DNA from: Polyangium sp. y55x31
GTDB lineage: Bacteria; Myxococcota_A; Polyangia; Polyangiales; Polyangiaceae
Direction of reading: 5' to 3'
DNA: 64,000 nt
Assembly: GCF_029946505.1 (NCBI RefSeq)
Contig: NZ_JARZHG010000020.1
Location: 1 to 64,000, forward strand
Below, in pieces: positions 8,901-17,586 of the stretch (position 1 is its first letter; each line of letters starts with the position of its first letter). The notes below the pieces were generated by a model that had not been told where the DNA came from, made no database searches, and saw only the letters and a program-made list of their open reading frames with translations. The position numbers and the translations under genes are program-made.

Positions 8901-9805
8901 GCGACGGCCACGATCGAGACGAGCCGCCGCTCCGTGCCCGTGAGCGACGCCCGCGAGGGCTCGCCCGTGGAGGAGGGCTGCCTCGGGGTCGCGTCGATCC
9001 GATCGAGGATCACGCGCACGGCCGCGCCGTCCCCGGGGCGCCCCTCCGGGTCCTTGGAGAGCAAACGATGGACGAGCGCCACGAGTGGCTCCGGCGCGTC
9101 GGGGCGGAGATCCCGGAGGCGGGGCGGATCTTCGAGCAGGAGCTTCGCGAGCAGGGCCATCGGGTGCGCGCCCTGGAACGCGGGTTTTCCGGCCAAACAC
9201 TCGTACAGGACACACCCGAGGGCGAACACGTCCGCCCGCGCGTCGGCCTCGCGGTCGCCGCGCGCCTGCTCCGGCGCCATGTACCCGGGCGTCCCCAGGA
9301 TCGAGTTCGTCCGGGTGAGCGCGCCCGTCACGCCGCTCTGGGCGATGCCGAAATCGACGATCTTCACGCGATCGGCCGAGCCGCCCACGAGGAAGAGGTT
9401 GCTCGGCTTGACGTCCCGGTGGACGATCCGCCGCGCGTGCGCCGCGCCGAGCGCCTCGGCGACGCGACGGGCGAGGGACAAACTCTCCTCGATGGAGAGC
9501 GCGCCCCGCTCGAGGCGCGCGAGCAGGCTCTCGCCTTCGAGCCATTCCATCGCGAGGTAGGGTTCGCCGGACGAGGCAATGCCATGCGCCACGTAGCGCA
9601 CGACGTGCGGGTGCTCGAACGTCGAGAGGATGCGCGCCTCCTTCAGGAAACGCGTCGAGGACTCGGACTCGGGGTCCCGCAGCACCTTGAGCGCCACGGG
9701 CTCGCCCGTGATCCGGTCGACGGCGCGCCACACCGTCCCCATCCCTCCGGATCCGGCCCGCTTCCCGAGCACGAACCGTTCGTCGAGCACCTCACCGGAT
9801 CGCAT
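5963..9805 (-). CDS. Ser/Thr protein kinase fused to AAA ATPase and TPR-like region
   Basis: A 1280-residue multidomain signalling protein. Residues about 10-275 form a Hanks-type kinase with glycine loop GSGGMGTV, catalytic VHRDVKPSN near 134 and DFG near 155. Residues about 295-440 look like a class III cyclase fold (it opens with RRLVSIV) that has lost the metal-binding aspartates. Near 480 begins a predictor/ATPase module with Walker A APPGMGKSR and a LVVLEDLHWGD Walker B-like strand. The C-terminal half is helical, TPR-like. Kinase-cyclase-ATPase fusions are frequent in myxobacteria, where they probably act as STAND-type switches. No transmembrane segment is evident. Partners are unknown. 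Confidence 0.9.
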   Translation of the reverse strand: MRSGEVLDERFVLGKRAGSGGMGTVWRAVDRITGEPVALKVLRDPESESSTRFLKEARILSTFEHPHVVRYVAHGIASSGEPYLAMEWLEGESLLARLERGALSIEESLSLARRVAEALGAAHARRIVHRDVKPSNLFLVGGSADRVKIVDFGIAQSGVTGALTRTNSILGTPGYMAPEQARGDREADARADVFALGCVLYECLAGKPAFQGAHPMALLAKLLLEDPPRLRDLRPDAPEPLVALVHRLLSKDPEGRPGDGAAVRVILDRIDATPRQPSSTGEPSRASLTGTERRLVSIVAVAPPLDREAPRDLVAAVRRVATPLGARALELSSGAVVAVLLGEGSVVDQAANAARCATWVKLAAPEAAVVLVTGRGESTNRLPVGEALERAAALLDEALSEKQEGAPVRIDDNTRALLDARFELVEQEGRIALRGERRTGHESRTLLGRPSPFVGRERELRNILDLVDESFEERRPSAVLVTAPPGMGKSRLRQELLRVIKERHANVACTIARPDAIGAGSAFSLLGGALREILQISAGEPIEAQRSKIELLTSVFSDAAEKRTIMEFLGELAGAPFPDEGSPRLRAARQNPLFMADQIESAYRALTEAVGATRPILVVLEDLHWGDAPSLKVLDAVLRDVSDVPFVVLAFARPAVHEVFPRLWAGRTVQEIRLGPLPKRAATELVSAVLGGDIAAERGAALVERAEGNAFFLEELIRAVADGRGGELPDTVLGMVEARLSALAPESRRLLRAASIFGEVFWENGLCELLGDGLPLTASLSELCARELVTRRLHSRFAGQEEYAFRHAIIREGAYAMLTDQDRHLGHRLAGEWLKRAGEPDALVLAEHFQRGHDPENAAAHYLRAGSQSFERDDFSGALLCAQRGIACGAAGEVLAHLQTLCAMAHCWRSELEPAHRMSVAALPRVARGGRWECLLLFHGTWASLVVGAEDDFLRMGSRFIDFDPEPDARRDYLLWAPLAASLLTSYGRRELCRALLDRAERLAASMPTLDLDVVGSLAIGQSDELRAFERAPFRQLELTRRAVSAFATIGDARNHITALNRLGQALGEIGEREAGERALRSAVDLARRIRGPFALLQSELHLAALLVGFGEETKWAEAESIAERVLSASGVSDGYRGWARGLRAQILLHRGAYEDAAREARAALALCARVPLRKLWITTLLVRCLVLLRKASEARALAREIGAALGRGGGGYVEIEARLVMAEAIAEQGEMEEASRALRDVMSRIEARAAEIPDEALRSHYLHDVPENVRARSLVAAWL

Positions 9806-9913
9806 TCGGATTCAAGGATACCCTGGAGAACCCGCGCCTACAAGCATCTCGCCGGGCGGACGAAACGGTCCTTTCGCGTCTTTCGATGAAAGCCCGCCGC
9901 GCGACCGGGACGT

Positions 9914-10888
9914 CTACGGCAGGCTCGCCATTTCAATCGGCTTGCGGCAGGTCGCAAATCCCCCCGCGCAATGCCCCGACTGGAACATGGGCCCGCGCGG
10001 CGCGCTCGTGCCCGGCCAAAACCCCGCCGCGCCCCATCGCCCGTCGAAGCGCAACGCCCGCCCCGCGAGCGCGCTCTCGGGCACGTCGTCGAGCCGCGAG
10101 AGCCCGCCGCCCTCCCACGTCCGCCAGGGCCGATCGGCGCACGTCGCGAGATCGTCGCACGAGGAGGCGGCCGATTCGAACCACGCGAGGTCCGAGCGGT
10201 CGGCGTACGTCGCGTGGGTCCCGCGCGCGGACAGGACGACCGGGTGCTCGCCCTCCTTGCGGAGCCTGGACCACGCGAAAAAGGGCCCAGGATTGTTGTC
10301 CTCGTGCCGGGCGAGGTAAGCCCCGAGCGGGCGACCCGCCTCGTCGAGGCGCACGGTCATGTGCTCCCAGTCACTCTCGTGCTGGAAAATCAGCGGCCCG
10401 TCGTTGTAGGGGTAATAAAACCAGTATTCGAGGTGAATCCCGCCGCTCGCCCGCGGGTAGACGTCGACGTAGGTCACCCAGTCTTCGGGCCGCTCGCTCC
10501 CTTTGCGCACCTCGTCGTCGAACGCCCTGCGCGCGCGGCGCACGCGCGCGGCGCCTTCCACGAAATCGGACCTTTCCATGACCCAGGGGACCGACGCCGG
10601 GAGCGCGCGATCCTCACGGTCGAGGAGGACAATCGGGGCGAACGTGCGGGCGAGCTCGGCCTCGCGCTCGTCGGAGAGCCCATCGCCGTCCCTGTCCCCC
10701 GACGCGAGCGGCGCGGGCGGCGTGCCCATCGCCGCAACCACCGGATCCATCCACGCCTCGCGCAGATCACGCGCGTGCCCGCTGCCAAGCTCGACGCCGG
10801 CGAGGGCGAAAAAAAGGACGGATACGGATGCGAGGCGAGGATGACGGCGCGCCCTCCGGGGCGAGAAAACGAGCGGGACGAACGGCAT
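9914..10888 (-). CDS. Secreted Vps62-like domain protein
   Basis: A 324-residue protein with an N-terminal hydrophobic export signal. A calcium-type loop follows (DRDGDGLSDERE near residue 66), as in thrombospondin-3 or dockerin repeats. The main domain contains YWFYYPYNDGP, HESDWEHMTV and the motif SARGTHATYA, which resemble the Vps62 family; its molecular role is not established. The C-terminal part has paired cysteines (CDDLATC, CAGGFATC). The ATG at 10888 gives a clear signal peptide. It is probably exported to the cell surface. It neighbours a membrane protein gene on the same strand with an 83-bp gap. Confidence 0.75.
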   Translation of the reverse strand: MPFVPLVFSPRRARRHPRLASVSVLFFALAGVELGSGHARDLREAWMDPVVAAMGTPPAPLASGDRDGDGLSDEREAELARTFAPIVLLDREDRALPASVPWVMERSDFVEGAARVRRARRAFDDEVRKGSERPEDWVTYVDVYPRASGGIHLEYWFYYPYNDGPLIFQHESDWEHMTVRLDEAGRPLGAYLARHEDNNPGPFFAWSRLRKEGEHPVVLSARGTHATYADRSDLAWFESAASSCDDLATCADRPWRTWEGGGLSRLDDVPESALAGRALRFDGRWGAAGFWPGTSAPRGPMFQSGHCAGGFATCRKPIEMASLP

Positions 10889-10971
10889 GCGGCGGGCAAC
10901 CTTTGCACGCGTCCCACCCTCGCCGCAAGACCAGCCTGGACGTTATCGCGAATGGACTGCACATTTTGCAA

Positions 10972-11955
10972 TCAATGCTCGGGCCGCTCGTCCGGCGGCC
11001 TCGGCGCTCTCCATACGAGTGGAACGAGCGCGCCCACTGCCGCGAAGACGGCCTCGAGCGCGTGCCCGAGGAGCGCGATGGCAATCGCCTGCGGCAGCGT
11101 CGCGCCGAGCACGTCGGCGCTCCACGCGAAGGCCCCCTCGCTCACGCCCACCTGCGCCGGGACGAACGCGCCCACGGCGAGCGCGACCATGCTCGCCCCC
11201 TCGGCCACGAGCGCGCGCGAAACGCCCGTCATCGCGCCCACCGCGCGGGCCAGGATTGCATACTGCGCGACCTGGAGGGCCCGACCGAGGAGCATCATGG
11301 CGATCGGCCCCGGCGGCAGGAGGCTCGTCTCGCGGGCCCGCGCCTGAAAGGCCTGGACGCGCGCGGCCGCTCGCCAAGACAAACGACCGGCGAGCACGCC
11401 GAGCCACGGCGCGCGCATCGCCACCCGAATCCCCGTCCCCGCCGCGACGAGCAGCGCAGAATGGAGGACGAGCGCCATCGTGATCGGCGAGGCTCCCGAG
11501 AGCGCATATGCCGCGGCCGCGCAGGGCACCGAGACGATCCCGCCGCTCACGAGCGTCACGGCTTGCCCCGTCGCGGCCGCCGCCGTCGCCGCCGTCGGGC
11601 CCGCCCAGGGCGCGAGGAGCGCAGCTTTCGTCGCCTCGGCCGCCGTGCGCCCCGCGGGCGCGATTGACGACACGGCCCGCGCCACGAGCGCCGCGCGCGC
11701 GAGGACCCGCGCGGGCAAGAGCCTCCCGGCTGCCGGGCCATAGGCCGCATACGTCGCGAGCGCGTCCGTCCCGACGCGCGCCGCTTCGAGCCCCACGACG
11801 AGCGGCAGCCAGGGCGCCGCGCCGCGCAGAATCAGGCAAAGCGGCCCCGCGCCCACCTGCCGCACGAGCGAGACGACGACCCCGATCCCGAGGGCCCCGA
11901 ATGCGAGGCGCACGCCCCAGCGAAGCACGGAGACCCAGGGCCTCCGCTCCAGCAT
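10972..11955 (-). CDS. Lysylphosphatidylglycerol synthase TM-type membrane protein
   Basis: A 327-residue integral membrane protein with about eight hydrophobic helices and a high Ala/Gly/Leu content. The pattern, with an SSIAPAGRTAAEATKA segment near residue 95 and a late PAQVGVSEGAFAWSADVLG segment, matches the UPF0104/LPG-synthase transmembrane family, whose members flip or transfer lipids. The soluble aminoacyltransferase domain of MprF is absent, so lipid transport or another glycerophospholipid step is more likely than lysine transfer. ATG 11955 has GGAG nine bases upstream; GTG 11970 is an alternative. Confidence 0.75.
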   Translation of the reverse strand: MLERRPWVSVLRWGVRLAFGALGIGVVVSLVRQVGAGPLCLILRGAAPWLPLVVGLEAARVGTDALATYAAYGPAAGRLLPARVLARAALVARAVSSIAPAGRTAAEATKAALLAPWAGPTAATAAAATGQAVTLVSGGIVSVPCAAAAYALSGASPITMALVLHSALLVAAGTGIRVAMRAPWLGVLAGRLSWRAAARVQAFQARARETSLLPPGPIAMMLLGRALQVAQYAILARAVGAMTGVSRALVAEGASMVALAVGAFVPAQVGVSEGAFAWSADVLGATLPQAIAIALLGHALEAVFAAVGALVPLVWRAPRPPDERPEH

Positions 11956-12095
11956 TTCGTGTCGCTCCACATTTCCCCCGCGAGACCAGGCGAGGCGCTC
12001 GCGCGGCCTCGTCCTTCGCTCTCGCCACGGACGTGCCAGCGCGGCGCACCCTCGTCACCGCGGCGAACTGGGAAAATGGCGTGACAAACGAAAAC

Positions 12096-12137
12096 GGCGC
12101 GCAACGTGGGGTTCCGGGTGGCCCCACGCTGCGCGCC
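12096..12137 (-). terminator. Rho-independent terminator of the OB-like lipoprotein gene
   Basis: A 16-bp stem with one mismatch (12096-12111 against 12122-12137) and a 10-nt loop. Read on the minus strand, it is followed by GTTTTCGTTTG, giving a T-rich tail. It lies 27 bases after the stop codon of the lipoprotein gene that ends at 12164, the right place to end that transcript. Confidence 0.75.
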
Positions 12138-12163
12138 CCATGGGAGTTCGATCCGGCGGAAAC

Positions 12164-12856
12164 TCAGCGACCCTGGCCGCCCGTCCGTCCGCCCTGCTGG
12201 CCTTGCTGCGTGCCCTGGTGCTGGCCTCCTTGCGTGCCCTGCTGCGTCCCCTGCTGCTGGCCGCCTTGCGTCCCCTGCTGCTGGCCGCCTTGCAAACCAG
12301 GCTTCTCGCCGATCAGGATCCGCGTCACGTGCAGATAGGCCTGCGCGCCGCTCAGCTCATTGGCCTCCTCGGAGGACAATCCCCATTGCTGCTGCGCGAG
12401 CTGCGCGCTCGGCGTCTGCCGGATCTGGCCCACCAGCGCGACCTGATCCCCCTTTTGCAGCTTGTGCTGGCCCTGCTGCAGCGAGCTCCGCGCCTGGTCG
12501 TCCAGGTAGACCGGCACGGTCCGATCTGCGCTCGGGCCGACCCAGAAGACCCGATCGTTCGAGACCTTCTGCACCTGCGCCCCGACGAGGTCGACCTGCC
12601 GATTGAAGAGCGCCGGGCGATCGGGCGTCACGAGCACGATCGTCAAATCCCGAATGGGCTCCGCCGTGGCGCCAGGCTGCTGCCCTTGCGGCTGCCCCGC
12701 GGGAGCAGGCGCCCCCGGCTGCTGGACGGCCGCGCCTTCGCCGCCTCGACGCACCTCGGCTCCGGCTTGACCGCCGCGCTCGCGCTCCTGGCACCCCGTC
12801 ACGGCGAGCGCCGCGAAGAGGCCGGCCACGCTCACCAAACGAAAAGATCTGCGCAT
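12164..12856 (-). CDS. Lipoprotein with OB-like core and Gln/Gly repeat tail
   Basis: A 230-residue lipoprotein with lipobox AVTGC at Cys22. The N-terminal mature part is Gln/Gly/Pro-rich. The middle (about 75-190) reads like a small beta barrel: VDLVGAQVQKV, VFWVG, VPVYLDD, GDQVALVGQI, resembling the OB-fold of small periplasmic proteins. The tail consists of QQQGTQGG repeats of varying length, encoded by an imperfect 24-bp tandem repeat at about 12170-12290. GGGAGGAG lies four bases before ATG 12856; ATG 12877 also has a ribosome site and would add MNDGRSA. The role is unknown, probably envelope-associated. Confidence 0.75.
   Translation of the reverse strand: MRRSFRLVSVAGLFAALAVTGCQERERGGQAGAEVRRGGEGAAVQQPGAPAPAGQPQGQQPGATAEPIRDLTIVLVTPDRPALFNRQVDLVGAQVQKVSNDRVFWVGPSADRTVPVYLDDQARSSLQQGQHKLQKGDQVALVGQIRQTPSAQLAQQQWGLSSEEANELSGAQAYLHVTRILIGEKPGLQGGQQQGTQGGQQQGTQQGTQGGQHQGTQQGQQGGRTGGQGR
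12170..12290 (-). repeat. Imperfect tandem repeat encoding Gln/Gly tail
   Basis: Within the lipoprotein gene, a unit of about 24 bp (coding roughly GGQQQGTQ) is repeated with partial copies, giving the C-terminal tail. Copy number could vary between strains by slippage or unequal exchange. The repeat keeps the reading frame, as expected for selection on the protein. Confidence 0.6.
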
Positions 12857-13038
12857 CGCGCTCCTCCCGTCGTTCATTGCAGAGCTCCTCTCGCCCTCGA
12901 TTTCCGCCGAGGACGCCGCCCCCATTTCGCTGCAAATCCCGATCCGAGATCCCGCTCGGTTCGCCGAACACGCCCGGCCGGGGTGAGGTCTCTTCCTTGC
13001 ATTCTACACCTCGGACCCGACGCCCAAGAGGAGAGTGC

Positions 13039-13857
13039 ATGCATTCGAAGACACCCAGGCTCGACGACATCCACGGCATTCCCGCGCGCGCGCGCAAGAT
13101 GAACCCGCTCAACGTGGGCCCGAACGAGCGCGTCGTATCCGCCGCGCTCGGCGGCGGCCTCGTCGCCTGGGGGATCTGGCGCAGGGGCGCGCTCGGCCTC
13201 CTCGCGGGCGCGGTCGGCGGCGCGCTCGTGCATCGCGGCGTCCGCGGCTATTGCCCGGCCTATGCGGCCTTCGGGATCAGCTCGCGCAAGGCCCCGAAGC
13301 CCACACCCATGCCCCTGCTCGAAACGGAAAAACTCACGCGTATCGAGCGCACCGTCACCGTCGCCCGCCCGGCGGCCGAGGTATACGCATTCTTGCGGGA
13401 TCCGTCCCACGTCCCCCATTTCGCGCCGCACGTCGAGGGCGTGGAGGACCTCGGCGAGGGGCGCATCCGCGTATGGACCGTCCTGAATGGCGAGCGATCC
13501 TCGTGGGAGGCCCATATCGATCTCGACCACGAGGCCCGGGCCATCGTGCTCGGCCACGCGGAGGGTCCGCCGGAAAGGCTCGCGATTCTGCTCGGCGACG
13601 CCCCCGGCGGTCGCGGGACCGAAATACGGCTCGTACTCGAGCTCTCGAAGACGCGAGGCCTCCTCCTCCGCGCCCTCGCCGCAGTGGCGGGCGCGGATCC
13701 GGACGCGTGGGCCCACGCCGGCCTGCGCCGGCTGAAGATGCTGCTCGAAGCCGGCGAAATCGTGACGGCGGGGGTTTGGGGGCATCACCCGGCTCGTCCA
13801 GGCGGAGCCCCTGATCGTCAACCGACGGGAAGCCCTCCGGCCGGTTCATCCCCATGA
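13039..13857 (+). CDS. DUF2892-like membrane segment plus SRPBCC domain protein
   Basis: A 272-residue protein with two parts. Residues about 20-75 (NVGPNERVVSAALGGGLVAWG and a second hydrophobic run LLAGAVGGALVHRG) match the DUF2892/YgaP-type membrane hairpin. Residues about 100-245 look like an SRPBCC (START/polyketide cyclase-like) ligand-binding domain, starting ERTVTVARPAAEVYAFLRD. This pairing is a common architecture in proteobacteria, thought to place a lipid-binding cup at the membrane. AGGAG with correct spacing precedes ATG 13039. It lies directly upstream of the zinc dehydrogenase gene (48-bp gap), so co-transcription is likely. Confidence 0.82.
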   Translation: MHSKTPRLDDIHGIPARARKMNPLNVGPNERVVSAALGGGLVAWGIWRRGALGLLAGAVGGALVHRGVRGYCPAYAAFGISSRKAPKPTPMPLLETEKLTRIERTVTVARPAAEVYAFLRDPSHVPHFAPHVEGVEDLGEGRIRVWTVLNGERSSWEAHIDLDHEARAIVLGHAEGPPERLAILLGDAPGGRGTEIRLVLELSKTRGLLLRALAAVAGADPDAWAHAGLRRLKMLLEAGEIVTAGVWGHHPARPGGAPDRQPTGSPPAGSSP

Positions 13858-13905
13858 CACGCGCGGCGTAACGCCGAGACAAACGACGACGAAGGGAGAA
13901 CGATC

Positions 13906-15081
13906 ATGCAGGCGCTCTGTTATCAAGGCGTGAACCGCGTCGGGGTCGAGACCGTCCCCGATCCCGAGCTCCTCGGCCCCCACGACGCCATCTTGCGCGT
14001 CACCATGTCGAGCGTGTGCGGCTCGGATCTGCACCTGCTCGATGGATACGTGCCCACGATGCGGCACGGCGACATCATCGGCCACGAGTTCATCGGCGAG
14101 GTCATCGAGGTCGCGACCGAAGTGAAAAAGATCCGCCCCGGCATGCGCGTCGTCGTGGACTCGATCATCGGCTGCGGCCATTGCTTCTTCTGCCAGAGCG
14201 AGCAGTATTCGCTCTGCGACAACACGAACCCAGAGCCCGAGTTCACGGACAAACTCTACGGCTACCCGACCGCGGGCATCTATGGCTACTCGCACGCCTT
14301 CGGCGGCTTCGCGGGCAGCCACGCGACGTACGTGCGCGTGCCGTTCGCGGACACGAATGCATTCGAGGTGCCCGAGGGCCTGCCCGACGAGCGTGTCCTC
14401 TTCGCGTCGGACGCCTTGCCTACGGGATACATGGGCGCCGACCTCTGCAACATCCAGCCCGGCGACGTCGTGGCCGTCTGGGGCTGCGGCGGCGTGGGGC
14501 AGATGGCCATTCTCAGCGCGTATCTGCTCGGCGCCGAGCGGGTCATCGCGATCGACCGCTTCCCCGAACGGCTCGCCATGGCCCGGGACCGGGCGGGCGC
14601 GGAGATCCTCGATTACGAGCAGGTCGACGTGCGCGAGGCCCTCCGCGAGATGACCGGCGGCCGCGGCCCCGACGCGTGCATCGATTGCGTCGGCATGGAG
14701 GCGCACGGGACGGGGATCGATTACGCTTACGATCGGGTCAAGCAGGCCGTCCGCCTGGAGACCGACCGGCCGACCGTCCTCAGACAGGCGATCCTCGCTT
14801 GTCGCAAAGGCGGCACCGTCTCGATCATGGGCGTCTACGGCGGGTTCGTCGACAAATTCCCCATGGGCGCCGCGATGAACAAGGGACTCACGCTCAAGAT
14901 GGGCCAGCAGCATGGCCAGCGGTACATCCCGCGCCTGCTCGAGCACATCCGGAAAGGCGAGCTCGACCCGAGTTATCTCATCACCCACCGCGCCCGCCTC
15001 GCGGACGGTCAACAGGCCTACGACACGTTCAAGGAAAAACGGGACGGTTGCATGCGCGTCGTCTTCACACCCGAGGCGTGA
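13906..15081 (+). CDS. Zinc-dependent alcohol dehydrogenase (formaldehyde dehydrogenase-like)
   Basis: A 391-residue MDR enzyme oxidising an alcohol or aldehyde with NAD(P). The catalytic zinc ligands are Cys38 (VCGSD) and His60-Glu61 (GHE). The structural zinc site is Cys90, Cys93, Cys96 and Cys104 (GCGHCFFCQSEQYSLC). The Rossmann motif is GCGGVG near residue 195. The length and the insertion around residue 265-285 (IDYAYDRVKQAVRLE) match the glutathione-independent formaldehyde dehydrogenase branch. The gene starts after GAAGGGAG. It follows the SRPBCC gene and precedes a histidine kinase by 20 bases, suggesting an operon. Confidence 0.9.
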   Translation: MQALCYQGVNRVGVETVPDPELLGPHDAILRVTMSSVCGSDLHLLDGYVPTMRHGDIIGHEFIGEVIEVATEVKKIRPGMRVVVDSIIGCGHCFFCQSEQYSLCDNTNPEPEFTDKLYGYPTAGIYGYSHAFGGFAGSHATYVRVPFADTNAFEVPEGLPDERVLFASDALPTGYMGADLCNIQPGDVVAVWGCGGVGQMAILSAYLLGAERVIAIDRFPERLAMARDRAGAEILDYEQVDVREALREMTGGRGPDACIDCVGMEAHGTGIDYAYDRVKQAVRLETDRPTVLRQAILACRKGGTVSIMGVYGGFVDKFPMGAAMNKGLTLKMGQQHGQRYIPRLLEHIRKGELDPSYLITHRARLADGQQAYDTFKEKRDGCMRVVFTPEA

Positions 15082-15101
15082 GCACACGCCGATGGAGCGA
15101 G

Positions 15102-16763
15102 ATGTTGTTCTCGGACCTCCTGTTCGATTCGGCGCTCACGTGTACGAGCGCCGCATACAGGACGGCGCTCGTCTCCCTCGGCATCGCGGTCATGGCCACG
15201 TTTTTCCTTTGCGCCATGGTGTTCGCACACCTCCTCCGCTCGCGCCGGGCCCTCCAGCAGAGCGAGGCGCGCTTCCGCGCGACCTTCGATCAGGCCGCCG
15301 TGGGCATGGCACACGTGGGCCTCGACGGGCACTGGCTCCATTTGAACCAGCGCTACTGTGACCTCCTCGGATACTCCATCGACGAGCTCCGGAAGCTCAC
15401 CTTTCAAGACGTCACCCACCCGGCCGACGTCGAGGCGGACGTCGCGCTCGCGGGCAGGCTCATCGCGGGCGAGCTCTCCACCTATTCGATGGAGAAGCAA
15501 TACATCCGCAAGGACGGCAGCCTCGTCTGGGTCGCGCTTGCTTGCTCGCTGGTCCGCAAGACCAACGGCGAGCCCGACTATTTCATCGCCCTCGCGACCG
15601 ACGTGAGCGAGCGGCGGGCCGCGCAGGACGCGCTGCGCCACGAGCGCGATTTCACCTCCGCCATCCTCGACACCGTCTGCGCGCTCGTCGTCGTCTTCGA
15701 CAGGGAGGGCCACATCGCACGCTGGAACCGGGCCTGCGAGCGGCTCACGGGGTATACCTTCGACGAGGTGAAGGACGTGCCCGTCTGGGATCGGCTGTTG
15801 CTCCCGGAAGAGCGCGCGGCCGTGATGCACGTCTTCGCGCGTATCGTCGACGCGCAGGAGAACACGAGAGGGTACGAGAATCACTGGGTCGGAAAGGACG
15901 GGGCGCGGCACCTCATCGCCTGGTCGAGCACCACCCTCGTCGACGACGGCGGCCGCGTCGCGCACGTCATCGGCACCGGCATCGACGTCACCGATCAGCG
16001 CCGCGCCGAGGCCCACCGCGCGCGCCTCTACCAGGAGGCCGAGGACGCGATCCGATTGCGCGACGAGTTCCTCTCGATCGCCTCGCACGAGCTGAAGACG
16101 CCGCTCACGCCGATCGGCCTCCAGGTCAGCCACATCCTGCGCGCCCTGCGCAAGGATCCCGCCTCGCTCCCGCCCGACAAACTGCTCCCGCGCCTCGAGA
16201 CCATTCGCCGGCAGGTCGAGCGCCTCGGCTCGCTCGTCACGGAGCTGCTCGACATCTCCAGCATCACGGCCGGCCGCCTCCGGCTCGAGTGGGAGGAGGT
16301 GGACCTCGCGGCCGTCGCGCGCGACGTCGCGCTCCGGCTCGGCTACGAAGCCGCGCGGGCCGGCTGCAAGCTCGACGTCCGCGCCCAGGCGCCCTTGCCG
16401 GGCCGCTGGGACCGGGCGCGGCTCGACCAGATCGTGACGAACCTCCTGTCGAATGCGATCAAATACGGCGCCGGCAAGCCGATCGACCTCGTCGTGGAGG
16501 GCGACGACAGCACGGCGCGGCTCCTCGTGCGGGATCGTGGCATCGGCATCGCGCCGGAGCACCAGGCGCGCATCTTCGATCGATTCGAGCGCGCGGTCCC
16601 GGATCAGCAGTATGGCGGGTTTGGCCTGGGTCTCTGGATCGTCAAGCAGATCCTCGACGCGCTCGGCGGCACGATCCGCGTGACGAGCGCGCCGGGCAGC
16701 GGCGCGACGTTCCTCGTCGAATTGCCGAGGCGCCCGGACCAACGCGGACAGGTGGCCGCGTGA
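15102..16763 (+). CDS. PAS-domain sensor histidine kinase
   Basis: A 553-residue membrane sensor. One transmembrane helix lies at about 22-46 (LGIAVMATFFLCAMVFAHLL). Two PAS/PAC units follow (about 57-180 and 190-310). The dimerisation box has the phospho-acceptor His in FLSIASHELKTPL near 329. The ATPase part has the N box NLLSNAIKYG near 447, G1 DRGIGIAPEH near 478 and G2 FGLGLWIVKQ near 506. No response regulator is adjacent, so it is an orphan kinase, as is common in myxobacteria. ATG 15102 has GGAG four bases before it. Its stop abuts that of the convergent lipoprotein gene (TGATCA). Confidence 0.9.
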   Translation: MLFSDLLFDSALTCTSAAYRTALVSLGIAVMATFFLCAMVFAHLLRSRRALQQSEARFRATFDQAAVGMAHVGLDGHWLHLNQRYCDLLGYSIDELRKLTFQDVTHPADVEADVALAGRLIAGELSTYSMEKQYIRKDGSLVWVALACSLVRKTNGEPDYFIALATDVSERRAAQDALRHERDFTSAILDTVCALVVVFDREGHIARWNRACERLTGYTFDEVKDVPVWDRLLLPEERAAVMHVFARIVDAQENTRGYENHWVGKDGARHLIAWSSTTLVDDGGRVAHVIGTGIDVTDQRRAEAHRARLYQEAEDAIRLRDEFLSIASHELKTPLTPIGLQVSHILRALRKDPASLPPDKLLPRLETIRRQVERLGSLVTELLDISSITAGRLRLEWEEVDLAAVARDVALRLGYEAARAGCKLDVRAQAPLPGRWDRARLDQIVTNLLSNAIKYGAGKPIDLVVEGDDSTARLLVRDRGIGIAPEHQARIFDRFERAVPDQQYGGFGLGLWIVKQILDALGGTIRVTSAPGSGATFLVELPRRPDQRGQVAA

Positions 16764-17348
16764 TCAGATGTCGTTCGCGCAGGCGGAGAGCTCGTTCCCG
16801 CAGCCGCTCACGTCGGTCGCGCAATCGAGGCACGATTGCCCGGGGTCGTCGCCGACGCAGAGGCTCGCGCTGCACGAGACCGCGCAGTTCCCGGAGCAGA
16901 GGCAACCGAACAGCGTCTTGTAAATGATCTGGGAGTTCGGGCAAAGGACGAGGGAGGGATCCGGGGTGACCGAAATGTACTCGGCGCAGCCCACGCAATT
17001 GCCGTTGCAGGACGCGGGGTCGTCCGCGACGCCGTTGCAATCCTCGTCGACGCCATTGCCGCAGACATCCTGCGAGGGCAACAAGTCTCCCTGGCATTCC
17101 CCGAACGTCCCATTCGCCTGGCAGGTGCGCGAGCCGGGCTTGCAGATCCCGACGCCCGCCGTCCCCGAAGGCCCGTCGTAACACGTCTCGATCTCGCCGG
17201 AGGTGCACGTCGAGGTCCCCGAGCTCGACGAACCCCCGCCGCCTCCGCCCTCGCCGGGCGTATCCACGACGACCTTCGCCCCACAGGCCGATCCGACGAG
17301 GCACGAGAAGACCAAGCTCCACCAAGAGATCGTTCGCATGGAACGCAT
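16764..17348 (-). CDS. Cys-rich lipoprotein with DEDCNG motif
   Basis: A 194-residue secreted lipoprotein with lipobox GSAC at Cys22 (start ATG 17348; ATG 17339 is an alternative). A Gly/Ser linker of about 20 residues follows. The body carries about 20 cysteines and a myxobacterial surface motif, CGNGVDEDCNGVADD near residue 95, preceded by GICKPGSRTCQANG. This metal-binding-looking motif occurs in many MopE-type and other myxobacterial extracellular proteins. The function is unknown; surface display is likely. Confidence 0.8.
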   Translation of the reverse strand: MRSMRTISWWSLVFSCLVGSACGAKVVVDTPGEGGGGGGSSSSGTSTCTSGEIETCYDGPSGTAGVGICKPGSRTCQANGTFGECQGDLLPSQDVCGNGVDEDCNGVADDPASCNGNCVGCAEYISVTPDPSLVLCPNSQIIYKTLFGCLCSGNCAVSCSASLCVGDDPGQSCLDCATDVSGCGNELSACANDI

Positions 17349-17586
17349 CTCTAAAACGGCCTTTCGCGCCTGTCATCCGCTTTCCATCGTCCAGGACGAC
17401 GCGCCGCATCATGCCGGGATTGCATCCGCGCAAGGGCTCGGGCTGCCCCTTTCCCCGGTGCAAGAGCGCCGACGCCGAGGCCGACGACACAACTCCATGA
17501 AAGGATTCGGTTCATGGCGGGCGGCGCGGGCTGGATCGGTCGTTGCAAAGAGGATCGCGGAATCGGTCGTACCGGGGAGCTGCGTC

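Noticed and set aside
6989-9889. A 966-codon open frame on the plus strand opposite the kinase/ATPase
   Set aside because: Composition is typical of an antisense shadow and the kinase motifs on the other strand are intact.
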